Of a stretch of 15,025 nucleotides of DNA, positions 1 to 7,135 are shown one piece after another. The notes below the pieces were generated by a model. That model saw only the letters and a program-made list of their open reading frames with translations. It was not told where the DNA came from and made no database searches. Position numbers and translations under genes: made by a program. The stretch comes from Bacteroidia bacterium (GTDB lineage Bacteria > Bacteroidota > Bacteroidia > UKL13-3), in the NCBI GenBank assembly GCA_022402405.1, contig JAKRSG010000177.1, forward strand, positions 1 to 15,025. The letters run 5' to 3'. Numbering within the stretch: position 1 is the first letter of the stretch; every line of letters starts with the position of its first letter.

Positions 1-84
1 CTTAGTGCTTCGAAATTTAATGCAGCAATAGAACATTTGCATTTCACGATGAATGTGGATGGAAGTATAAATTGGCTTATATAA
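1..84 (+). CDS. C-terminal 27 codons of an unidentified protein, possibly Cas9 (partial)
   Basis: Frame 1 is open from the window edge to a TAA at 82-84 and gives a tail ending HFTMNVDGSINWLI. It stops 15 bp before the remnant of the terminal CRISPR repeat, so this gene directly abuts the leader-distal end of the array. The fragment is too short to assign from sequence. Context is the only hint: the array needs an effector, no cas9 is present elsewhere in the window, and the short beta-strand-like ending (charged or hydrophobic residues, then DG-x-I) would not be out of place at the end of a type II-C Cas9. It could equally be an unrelated neighbour. Strand and stop are seen directly; the Cas9 identity is a guess from context. 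Confidence 0.5.
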   Translation, partial: LSASKFNAAIEHLHFTMNVDGSINWLI

Positions 85-99
85 CTGTTTTATAAATCT

Positions 100-119
100 T
101 TTCTAATATTGCCAACAAC
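100..119 (+). repeat. Truncated terminal CRISPR repeat
   Basis: Bases 100-119 match the last 20 bp of the repeat exactly (TTTCTAATATTGCCAACAAC), while the bases to the left no longer resemble it. It is followed by a normal 30-bp spacer (120-149), so it is a genuine array member that lost its 5' part. It keeps the -7-like TAATATTG but has lost the TTG that lies 20 bp upstream in intact copies, so the first spacer may be poorly expressed. Confidence 0.9.
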
Positions 120-157
120 CAAACCATTTGGGTATATTCTATTCTGGAAGTTGTGAT

Positions 158-188
158 TTGCTTTCAAACGATGTTCTTTCTAATATTG
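158..188 (+). promoter_or_regulatory. Promoter-like element inside the CRISPR repeat (first full copy shown; present in all 33)
   Basis: Within the repeat, TTG at repeat positions 9-11 is followed after 20 bp by TAATATTG at positions 32-39. The Bacteroidota sigma factor prefers TTG, about 19 bp, TAnnTTTG; the second box here differs at one base (A for the first T of TTTG). Transcription would begin about 5-8 nt downstream, at the end of the repeat or the first spacer base. This parallels Neisseria type II-C arrays, where each repeat carries its own promoter. The boxes and spacing are seen; promoter activity is inferred. Confidence 0.5.
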
Positions 189-2660
189 CCAACAACGTGA
201 TGGCAAAATGAGCCACATAAACGGTAGTTGTGATTTGCTTTCAAACGATGTTCTTTCTAATATTGCCAACAACCCTTTTTAATTACATCAAATTATGTTA
301 AAAGTTGTGATTTGCTTTCAAACGATGTTCTTTCTAATATTGCCAACAACACATTTGTTTTAAGAGGTTGTTGTTTTCAAGTTGTGATTTGCTTTCAAAC
401 GATGTTCTTTCTAATATTGCCAACAACTAAAAGGTAGAATACCCGCATGCAAATGGGTTGTGATTTGCTTTCAAACGATGTTCTTTCTAATATTGCCAAC
501 AACATATTTTTATTTCACCCGAATTAACACGGTGTTGTGATTTGCTTTCAAACGATGTTCTTTCTAATATTGCCAACAACTAAATAGCTATCATATCACC
601 AATTTTTAACGTTGTGATTTGCTTTCAAACGATGTTCTTTCTAATATTGCCAACAACCCGAGACAGATACGCTGCGTGAGCTTTATAGGTTGTGATTTGC
701 TTTCAAACGATGTTCTTTCTAATATTGCCAACAACCTTGAGCATAATACTTACCTAATCGTCCTTGTTGTGATTTGCTTTCAAACGATGTTCTTTCTAAT
801 ATTGCCAACAACATCCTCAGCCAGAGCCAGAGCAAGACGAATGTTGTGATTTGCTTTCAAACGATGTTCTTTCTAATATTGCCAACAACCCACTTCATCA
901 CCTTGAGAATCCATGAACGGTTGTGATTTGCTTTCAAACGATGTTCTTTCTAATATTGCCAACAACCCTTGCCACCGTTAAGCACGTAGATAAAAAGTTG
1001 TGATTTGCTTTCAAACGATGTTCTTTCTAATATTGCCAACAACGATCCAAAAGCTACACATTGAAAGTGGCACGTTGTGATTTGCTTTCAAACGATGTTC
1101 TTTCTAATATTGCCAACAACCAAGCGTTCTAGCTGAGCAAAGATGTGATTGTTGTGATTTGCTTTCAAACGATGTTCTTTCTAATATTGCCAACAACTTA
1201 AGGCATCACCTAAAACGCTTCGCAATGGTTGTGATTTGCTTTCAAACGATGTTCTTTCTAATATTGCCAACAACCTCCAGCTATTCGGCTTTTTTATAGC
1301 CAATGTTGTGATTTGCTTTCAAACGATGTTCTTTCTAATATTGCCAACAACCCGCTTAAAATTGATAGTATTTTTACCATGGTTGTGATTTGCTTTCAAA
1401 CGATGTTCTTTCTAATATTGCCAACAACGAACAGTATTACCCGAAGCGCGACCACACAGTTGTGATTTGCTTTCAAACGATGTTCTTTCTAATATTGCCA
1501 ACAACTCCAATAGCGCACATCATCCTCGCTGGCGTGTTGTGATTTGCTTTCAAACGATGTTCTTTCTAATATTGCCAACAACCTTTCAAGTTGTGTAAGT
1601 GATTCTGAAAGGGTTGTGATTTGCTTTCAAACGATGTTCTTTCTAATATTGCCAACAACCAGTCAGTACGCCAAACGCAGCATCCAATGGTTGTGATTTG
1701 CTTTCAAACGATGTTCTTTCTAATATTGCCAACAACCATACCTTTTCTCCAATTCTCTTAGCAATAGTTGTGATTTGCTTTCAAACGATGTTCTTTCTAA
1801 TATTGCCAACAACCTAATGAAAATTCTGTTATAATATCTAATAGTTGTGATTTGCTTTCAAACGATGTTCTTTCTAATATTGCCAACAACTAGCTATTTT
1901 ATCAACTACCTCTACTAATGGTTGTGATTTGCTTTCAAACGATGTTCTTTCTAATATTGCCAACAACTGGAACGCTTGTATCTTGAATAATTGTATCGTT
2001 GTGATTTGCTTTCAAACGATGTTCTTTCTAATATTGCCAACAACAGTTTCCATTAATTTGGTTGACGAGCAGACGTTGTGATTTGCTTTCAAACGATGTT
2101 CTTTCTAATATTGCCAACAACGAAGGTGTGAAGTAGATATAAACAGCAGAAGTTGTGATTTGCTTTCAAACGATGTTCTTTCTAATATTGCCAACAACTA
2201 TTGCTTAAAATTGATAATAATTTTACCAGTTGTGATTTGCTTTCAAACGATGTTCTTTCTAATATTGCCAACAACGTTACAAATCCGATTAATATAGTTA
2301 CGACTGTTGTGATTTGCTTTCAAACGATGTTCTTTCTAATATTGCCAACAACAAAAAGGGGTTTTTAGGCCCCTTTTAGTGAGTTGTGATTTGCTTTCAA
2401 ACGATGTTCTTTCTAATATTGCCAACAACGTTTCTATATATAATACAAATAGCGTGCCAGTTGTGATTTGCTTTCAAACGATGTTCTTTCTAATATTGCC
2501 AACAACGAACCCATAACAACACAAGCAATGAGCTACGTTGTGATTTGCTTTCAAACGATGTTCTTTCTAATATTGCCAACAACCAATTAGCAGGTTCAAA
2601 TACTACAAAGGCAGTTGTGATTTGCTTTCAAACGATGTTCTTTCTAATATTGCCAACAAC

Positions 2661-2732
2661 TAATTGTGCTTTAGATTGAGTACTAGCAGTGGTTTCGGCG
2701 GTTTTGATGAAAGAAAAAAAATGCACAAAAAT
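2661..2732 (+). other. CRISPR leader-end flank
   Basis: This stretch lies between the last full repeat and the terminator. It holds no convincing gene and no copy or complement of the repeat. It is A-rich towards its right end (a run at 2713-2720). Because the truncated repeat is at the other end, new repeat-spacer units are probably inserted at the 2660/2661 junction, which would make this the sequence that Cas1-Cas2 reads as leader. Confidence 0.5.
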
Positions 2733-2766
2733 GCCTGATTTGTTGATGCGAGTCAGGCTTTTTTTT
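2733..2766 (+). terminator. Rho-independent terminator after the CRISPR array
   Basis: GCCTGA (2733-2738) and TCAGGC (2753-2758) form a 6-bp stem with a 14-nt loop, followed by eight T (2759-2766). The orientation terminates rightward transcription, which is the direction expected for crRNA precursors started inside the repeats. A-runs to the left could give weaker termination on the other strand. Confidence 0.75.
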
Positions 2767-2793
2767 GTTCTGTGAAATGGGTGTTTTGGAAGT

Positions 2794-2840
2794 ATGATAC
2801 AAAATGTATCATACATTTTGTATCATACATTTTGTATCAT
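2794..2840. promoter_or_regulatory. Operator-like cluster of three TGTATCAT half-sites and an inverted copy
   Basis: TGTATCAT occurs at 2805-2812, 2819-2826 and 2833-2840, exactly 14 bp apart, with the inverse ATGATACA at 2794-2801. The first pair forms the dyad ATGATACA-AAA-TGTATCAT. The next two copies each form the same dyad with one mismatch, so three dyads overlap. The last half-site covers the TTG of the ATPase promoter, the place a repressor would bind. The binding protein is unknown. Confidence 0.65.
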
Positions 2841-2861
2841 GGTATTATTTTCATAGATTTG
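2832..2861 (+). promoter_or_regulatory. Promoter of the ATPase gene
   Basis: TTG at 2832-2834, a 19-bp gap, then TAGATTTG at 2854-2861 is an exact match to the Bacteroidota TTG-N19-TAnnTTTG form. Only four bases separate the box from the ATG at 2866, so the transcript would start at or next to the start codon. Confidence 0.65.
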
Positions 2862-2865
2862 TTTC

Positions 2866-3999
2866 ATGGAAAAATTACCTAATCCTTTTTTGTCTTCAGG
2901 CTATATGGGTTCAGCCTATTTTTGTAATAGAAAGTTGGAAACGGGTTTGCTTACAAACTATATGCAAAATGGCATTCATGTTGCTTTGTTTGCCATAAGG
3001 CGCATTGGTAAAACGGGGCTTATTAGTCATGTTTTTCATCCCTTTCAAAACAGTAAGAAGGTAGCATGTATTTACATAGATATTTTGTCTACTCAAAACT
3101 TAAGCGATTTTACAAATCAGCTAGCTACGGCGGTTTACAATAGATTTCCGGCGCAAAAGAGTTTGGGTAAAAAGTTTATGGAAATGGTTCAACTCTTTAG
3201 GCCAACTATTACTTTTGATGAGCTCACGGGTTCTCCATCCTTAATGCTGAGTGTGCAAACGAAGGCTCAGAAGGAGAAGTCTCTGGCTCAAATATTTACC
3301 TTTTTGGATTCGCAAAACATACGGGTGGTATTTGCTATTGATGAGTTTCAGCAAATTTTAGAATACCCCGAAACCAATACAGAGTCTATTTTGCGCACCT
3401 TAATGCAGCAGTTAAAGAATACGTCTTTTATATTTTGTGGAAGCAATCAGAAACTTATGCATCAAATATTTAATTCTGCTAAAAGGCCTTTTTTTGCGAG
3501 TTGTACCTCCATGCATTTAGATGCTATTGCAGAATCAGACTATAAGAAGTTTATAGCAACAAAATTTAAAGAATACAATAGAACTATCGATGCCGAATGC
3601 CTTGATTTTATATGTGATTTTACCTGCTTACATACATTTTACACGCAAAACTTTTGTTTTAATTTGTTTTCCAAACAACATGCACATACCACGTTAGAGC
3701 ATGCATTAGAAACGGCTGTTGAGATTCTTAAAATAAACGAAAGTACTTTTTATCAGTATAAAAATCTGTTAACTAAAGCTCAATGGAATTTATTAACAGC
3801 TATGGCTAAAGAAGAGCAAGTGTTTCAGCCACAGGCAAAGTCGTTTATTCAAAAATATAATTTGGGTACACCTGCCCTAGTAAAGCGAGGTTTGGAAGCA
3901 TTGCTTTCAAAAGAAATGATATATTATCAGTCGGGAATAGAAAAGCCTTATTACCAAGTGTACGATAAATTTCTTATGCGTTGGCTCAGCAAGAATTAA
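2866..3999 (+). CDS. Archaeal-type ATPase (AAA/STAND-like P-loop protein) between array and cas2
   Basis: This 377-residue protein is a P-loop ATPase of the archaeal-ATPase type that is common in Bacteroidota. The N-terminal NPF-x3-GY-x-G-x3-FC-x-R block (6-22) is a family hallmark. The phosphate loop is AIRRIGKT (43-50), where the usual first Gly is Ala, as often seen in this group. Walker B is FAIDE (156-160), followed by FQQ. A sensor-like FIFCGSNQKL lies at about 188-197 and RPFF at 207-210. The last 80 residues look like a winged helix (QWNLL to YQVYDKFLMRWL). No membrane segment or nuclease motif is seen. It runs convergently with cas2, 10 bp apart, and has its own promoter and operator. 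It is not a known core Cas protein. It may be cargo, a defence ATPase, or a regulator; the role is unknown. The ATG at 2866 is chosen because the family block starts at residue 6. Confidence 0.85.
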   Translation: MEKLPNPFLSSGYMGSAYFCNRKLETGLLTNYMQNGIHVALFAIRRIGKTGLISHVFHPFQNSKKVACIYIDILSTQNLSDFTNQLATAVYNRFPAQKSLGKKFMEMVQLFRPTITFDELTGSPSLMLSVQTKAQKEKSLAQIFTFLDSQNIRVVFAIDEFQQILEYPETNTESILRTLMQQLKNTSFIFCGSNQKLMHQIFNSAKRPFFASCTSMHLDAIAESDYKKFIATKFKEYNRTIDAECLDFICDFTCLHTFYTQNFCFNLFSKQHAHTTLEHALETAVEILKINESTFYQYKNLLTKAQWNLLTAMAKEEQVFQPQAKSFIQKYNLGTPALVKRGLEALLSKEMIYYQSGIEKPYYQVYDKFLMRWLSKN

Positions 4000-4009
4000 A
4001 TTGATTTTT

Positions 4010-4342
4010 TTAAAAGAGCTCCAGTTGCTGTGGGGCCAAAATTTTGGTAGTTTCTTTCTTGCCAAAGAAAATTTCCATCATCCCAAATTGTTTGTCGGTT
4101 ACACATAATATTCCAATATGGCCTTTTTCTGGCAGGAGATCTTTTACTCGTTTAATGTGGACTTCTGCGTTTTCTTTGCTGGCGCAATGCCTCAAGTAAA
4201 TGCTAAATTGAAACATATTAAATCCATCCTGAAGCAATTCTTTTCGGAAGCGAGCGTAAATTTTTCTCTCGGTTTTGGTTTCCGTTGGTAAGTCGAAGAA
4301 TACAAGTACCCACATAATACGATATTCATTTAGGCGTTCCAT
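4010..4342 (-). CDS. cas2: CRISPR-associated endonuclease Cas2
   Basis: Cas2 is the dimer that holds two Cas1 dimers together in the spacer-integration complex. At 110 residues the length fits the family. The ferredoxin-like first strand and metal-site aspartate are in WVLVFFDLPTETK (Asp17), and the opening NEYRIMWVLVFFDLP resembles Cas2 of Bacteroidota type II-C loci. The start codon overlaps the cas1 stop by one base (TAATG), which suggests translational coupling and a shared mRNA. In many type II-C loci cas2 lies next to the array; here the ATPase gene separates them. Confidence 0.95.
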   Translation of the reverse strand: MERLNEYRIMWVLVFFDLPTETKTERKIYARFRKELLQDGFNMFQFSIYLRHCASKENAEVHIKRVKDLLPEKGHIGILCVTDKQFGMMEIFFGKKETTKILAPQQLELF

Positions 4343-5265
4343 TATTCAAAAATTGGGTAAGCAATTTTTCTATTTGTTCCTTCAAATCCTTGAGCTAGGC
4401 TGCTGGTTGTTCTTTGTAATGCCACTAACATCGGACTTCTTTGTTCGTTAATGATTACCTCCTTGGCCAGTAGAGATAATATTTTGGCTTTGGTGTCTTT
4501 GTCTAGTTCAATTAATTTGCCTGAAGATTCTTTTAGTATATCATAAACCAATTGATCTGCATATATCCTGTACGGTTCCATGATATCATCTGCCAAGCAA
4601 TAGGCATTGTATTTATTCTTGTGGTGTATGCCTAAAGTGGGCAACATTCCGCTGCCAACCAATGCTCTGGCCACGGCGGCACGTATGATGGTATAAGAAT
4701 AATTAAGTAGGTTGTTGGGGAACATTCCCATCCGCTCCCTGGTGAAATAGGGAATAAATTCGGAGAAAATGGTTTTCCAATACAGAACCGCAGCTCTTCC
4801 TTCTAAGTTGTAAGTATCGCCGCTATTTACGTCGGCTGCCCATTGCTTTAAACTTTTGCTTTCCTCCGTAAAGCCAATTTTGGCAAGCAATTGGGCTTGA
4901 TTGCCAATTTTAGCTTTCATAGTCTGTTGCCACATTTGTTTCTTCAGCGGCTCACTTGCTTCAATTTGATTTCTGAACCGTTCTTGCATGGTATTATGTC
5001 CTTCGAGAGGCATAAGTAAAGATGCAGGCATGTGGTTGGCATCGCAACTAACTAAAGCAATGTTGTAAGCAGCCATTTGCTGCAATACAGAATGTGTTAA
5101 GGTTATTTGTTGGTGATCTAAAATTAAAATTCCTAAATCTTCTAAAGGCAATTGCTTCATTAAGGTTTTATCAATGCCTTTAGCTTCTATGGATTGAAGC
5201 AATAATTGCTTGTCTTTTACACTTACATAATAAGGGTTTCCAAGGTAAATGGTTCTTTTAATCAT
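4342..5265 (-). CDS. cas1: CRISPR-associated integrase Cas1, type II-C like
   Basis: Cas1 is the metal-dependent integrase that inserts new spacers at the leader end. The 307 residues have the normal order: N-terminal beta domain (1-80) opening MIKRTIYLGNPYYVSV, then the helical catalytic domain. The active-site residues are visible: Glu155 in YNLEGRAA, His214 or His215 in LGIHHKNKYNAY, and the acidic DDIMEPYR (226-233). The conserved PNNLLNYSYTIIRA block (183-196) is intact, so the enzyme looks functional. A start 13 codons further upstream (5304) is possible, but MIKRT at 5265 matches the usual Cas1 opening. No cas9 lies upstream: the next gene is the divergent glycosylase. The pair may thus be transcribed alone. 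Confidence 0.96.
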   Translation of the reverse strand: MIKRTIYLGNPYYVSVKDKQLLLQSIEAKGIDKTLMKQLPLEDLGILILDHQQITLTHSVLQQMAAYNIALVSCDANHMPASLLMPLEGHNTMQERFRNQIEASEPLKKQMWQQTMKAKIGNQAQLLAKIGFTEESKSLKQWAADVNSGDTYNLEGRAAVLYWKTIFSEFIPYFTRERMGMFPNNLLNYSYTIIRAAVARALVGSGMLPTLGIHHKNKYNAYCLADDIMEPYRIYADQLVYDILKESSGKLIELDKDTKAKILSLLAKEVIINEQRSPMLVALQRTTSSLAQGFEGTNRKIAYPIFE

Positions 5266-5427
5266 GGCGTAAATAATTGATTTTCTTGTGTTATCATAAA
5301 TCATGCCAAGGATATTTTGCTTTAATAAAGTTCATAGCATGAATAGTGTTAATCGCTACCTAAGAATAAATACGATTTCAATAACCAAAGAAATTATATA
5401 TTTTCGTTTCTATAAATCATTCCAAAA

Positions 5428-5460
5428 TTCATACTTCATACTTCATAATTCATAATTCAT
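5428..5460. repeat. Heptanucleotide tandem repeat ending at the alkC-like start codon
   Basis: Four 7-bp units, TTCATAC, TTCATAC, TTCATAA and TTCATAA, followed by TTCAT, run directly into the TTG start at 5461. The rest of the 5266-5460 gap between the divergent cas1 and alkC-like genes is AT-rich. I see no clear promoter box, terminator or anti-repeat in it. Confidence 0.8.
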
Positions 5461-6576
5461 TTGTTCAGTTTAAAAGATCACTTATTTAATAAGTTCAAAG
5501 TAGAAAAAATAGCAACAGAAATTGGTAATGTTTACCCAGAATTCGCTCGTCAAAAATTTGTGAAAGAAGTTTTGCAAGCCTTTCCAAATTTGGAGTTGAA
5601 AGAGCGTATTTATCATATTACAGATAGCTTACAAAAGCATTTGCCTTCAAACTTTGAAGAAGCTGTATCGCTTTTGGTTCAGGCCTTACCGGCGCCTTGT
5701 AACCCTGCGTTAAACGACAATGATTTTGGAGATTTTATCTATGCATCCTTCGCGCATTTTGTTGCTATGCATGGTTGTTCTAATCAATATTTAGCTATTT
5801 CATTTAAGGCGCTAGAGCAAATAACCATGCGTTTTTCGGCAGAAGACGCCATACGTTATTTTATTAATCAGTTTCCAGAACAAAGCTTGGCGCAAATGCA
5901 AAAGTGGACAAAGCATAAACATTATCATGTGCGCAGGTTGGCCAGTGAAGGACTTCGTCCGAAATTACCTTGGTGTCAGAAAATTTATGTGCCAATTGAG
6001 GCAAGTTTGCCTGTTTTGCATTTGTTACATTCAGATAGCACTCGCTTTGTTACACGTTCTGTGGCTAACCACTTAAACGATATTTCTAAAACGGATCCAA
6101 GCCTGGTAATTGCCGTTTTGCATGATTGGAAATCTAAGGCAATACAGAAAGAATCAGAGTTGCAATTTATAATAAAACATGCCTTGCGTACGCTTATTAA
6201 AAACGGACATCCAGAGGCGCTTCAACTTCTTGGGGTAGGTTCAAAGCCACCCATAAAATTGTTATCATTCGGTTTGAACCAAAGACTTAAATTCGACGAT
6301 TATCTTGGTTTTAAATTCGAGATTTTAGCTGAAGAAGATTGTAACTTAATGATTGATTATGTTCTTTATTTTAAAGGCAAAAACGGCGAATCTTCTCGTA
6401 AAAAAGTGTTCAAGTTAAAGCAGCTTTCAATGAGTAAAGGTCAAAAATTAGAGATACAGAAATCTCAGCAGTTAAAACAAAATATGAGCACTAGAACTTT
6501 GTATCCGGGTGCTCAAGGTTTTGAGTTGCAAATAAATGGGGAAGTGGTAGTAAAGGACACTTTTTTTATAGATTAA
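5461..6576 (+). CDS. alkC: AlkC-like DNA glycosylase with C-terminal Ig-like domain
   Basis: AlkC and AlkD are HEAT-repeat glycosylases that remove alkylated bases such as 3-methyladenine without flipping them. The first 260 residues are helical repeats with family features: LKDHLFNKF at the start, LELKERIYHI (44-53), HVRRLASEGLRPKLPW (156-171) and RFVTRSVANHLNDISK (195-210). Residues from about 262 to 371 are beta-rich (LMIDYVLYFKGKNGESSRKKVFKL, then STRTLYPGAQGFELQINGE) and match the Ig-like tail that marks AlkC rather than AlkD. Length fits. No ATG is available: an in-frame stop lies at 5446-5448, so TTG at 5461 is the likely start. It heads a rightward cluster with DUF1697 3 bp behind it. 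Confidence 0.87.
   Translation: MFSLKDHLFNKFKVEKIATEIGNVYPEFARQKFVKEVLQAFPNLELKERIYHITDSLQKHLPSNFEEAVSLLVQALPAPCNPALNDNDFGDFIYASFAHFVAMHGCSNQYLAISFKALEQITMRFSAEDAIRYFINQFPEQSLAQMQKWTKHKHYHVRRLASEGLRPKLPWCQKIYVPIEASLPVLHLLHSDSTRFVTRSVANHLNDISKTDPSLVIAVLHDWKSKAIQKESELQFIIKHALRTLIKNGHPEALQLLGVGSKPPIKLLSFGLNQRLKFDDYLGFKFEILAEEDCNLMIDYVLYFKGKNGESSRKKVFKLKQLSMSKGQKLEIQKSQQLKQNMSTRTLYPGAQGFELQINGEVVVKDTFFID
6265..6283 (+). repeat. 19-bp sequence repeated at 14449-14467, copy inside the alkC-like gene
   Basis: TCATTCGGTTTGAACCAAA occurs here, coding SFGLNQ, and again without change just after the DUF6069 gene. A shorter match, TCGGTTTGAACC, is present on the opposite strand at 7753-7764. The core GGTT-TG-AACC is a small dyad. 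Confidence 0.6.
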
Positions 6577-6579
6577 TCC

Positions 6580-7131
6580 ATGCATAAAACGAACGAAAAA
6601 TTCAAGAGTTACGCGGCATTTTTGCGAGGCATTAACGTAGGAGGGAAGCACAAAGTTCCTATGGTTGAATTATCTGAACTCATGCATAAATGGGGATTTG
6701 TAGATGTAAAAACGATTCTAAATTCAGGTAATATTTTATTTACAATTGCTCCTAAGCCATTATCCCAAATAGAGGATAATTTGGAAAAACTGCTTACAGC
6801 CCACTTTGGATTTTCTATTCCGGTTTTTGTGATTGATCTGCTGGAAATAGAAAAGATAGTTGCTCAAAATCCATTTGCATTTGTTTCGGTAACCAAGGAT
6901 ATTCGTTTGTATGTAACTTTCGTAAAAGAGAAGCCAAGTGTAGATATTCATCTGCCCATTGTTTGTAATGATAATTCCTTTCAAATTTTCTTAATACACG
7001 AAAATATGGTTTTCAGTTTTTTGGACGTTTCGCTTATAAAAACAACCGACGCTATGAAAGAATTGGAAAAGCTTTTTGGGAAGAATATTAGTACCCGAAA
7101 TTGGAATACGCTTCAAAAAATGATTCACTAG
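6580..7131 (+). CDS. DUF1697 family protein
   Basis: This 183-residue soluble protein has the DUF1697 signature near the N-terminus: YAAFLRGINVGGKHKVPM, then LSELMHKWGFVDVKTILNSGNILF. The C-terminal TRNWNTLQKM is also typical. The family is widespread, and I know of no established biochemical role. The ATG follows the alkC-like stop after 3 bp and the next gene begins 4 bp after its stop, so the three are probably one transcript. No signal peptide or membrane segment is seen. Confidence 0.9.
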   Translation: MHKTNEKFKSYAAFLRGINVGGKHKVPMVELSELMHKWGFVDVKTILNSGNILFTIAPKPLSQIEDNLEKLLTAHFGFSIPVFVIDLLEIEKIVAQNPFAFVSVTKDIRLYVTFVKEKPSVDIHLPIVCNDNSFQIFLIHENMVFSFLDVSLIKTTDAMKELEKLFGKNISTRNWNTLQKMIH

Positions 7132-7135
7132 TTTA

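Larger units (their letters stand above)
100..2660 (+). CRISPR. Type II-C style CRISPR array, 33 full 47-bp repeats plus one truncated repeat, 33 spacers
   Basis: Full repeats start at 150, 227, 304, 381, 457, 534, 611, 689 and then every 77 bp to 2614; the last ends at 2660. By eye every full copy is identical. The repeat begins GTTGTGATTTGC and ends TTGCCAACAAC, so its ends are a 5-bp inverted repeat (GTTGT/ACAAC). Spacers are 30 bp except 428-456 (29) and 658-688 (31). The repeat length and the GTTGTGATTTGCTTTCAAA opening match Bacteroidota type II-C repeats, and the opening is the part expected to pair with tracrRNA. The left-most repeat (100-119) keeps only its last 20 bp, which marks the old end. 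The leader end is therefore on the right, facing cas2-cas1. A decayed repeat at the 5' end relative to crRNA direction is a described habit of type II-C loci. No spacer was traced to a source. Confidence 0.98.

Noticed and set aside
619..849. Open frame of 76 codons inside the array
   Set aside because: It is a read-through of three CRISPR units; the repeated LLSNDVLSNIANN-type segments are translated repeat, not a protein.
1583..1612. Spacer with CTTTCA/TGAAAG ends as a structured element
   Set aside because: Six-base inverted ends across an 18-nt gap are easily reached by chance among 33 spacers.
100..2660. Type VI-B (Cas13b) array
   Set aside because: VI-B repeats also begin GTTG and end ACAAC but are about 36 bp; these are 47 bp with the II-C opening, and a type II-like Cas1-Cas2 pair is adjacent.
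2661..2760. Possible tracrRNA in the array flank, given the terminator
   Set aside because: No stretch complementary to the repeat start (GAAAGCAAATCACAAC) is present, which a tracrRNA anti-repeat needs. The hairpin is better explained as the end of array transcription.
2628..2816. 62-codon frame on the minus strand across the array end and terminator
   Set aside because: It spans the last repeat, leader and terminator hairpin, with no family resemblance and no start signal.
5266..5304. N-terminal extension of Cas1 by 13 residues
   Set aside because: The extra residues (MIYDNTRKSIIYA) do not resemble Cas1 openings, whereas MIKRTIYLGNP does.
5266..5460. tracrRNA or cas9 remnant between cas1 and the alkC-like gene
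   Set aside because: Only AT-rich DNA and the heptad tract are seen; no anti-repeat and no coding resemblance to Cas9.
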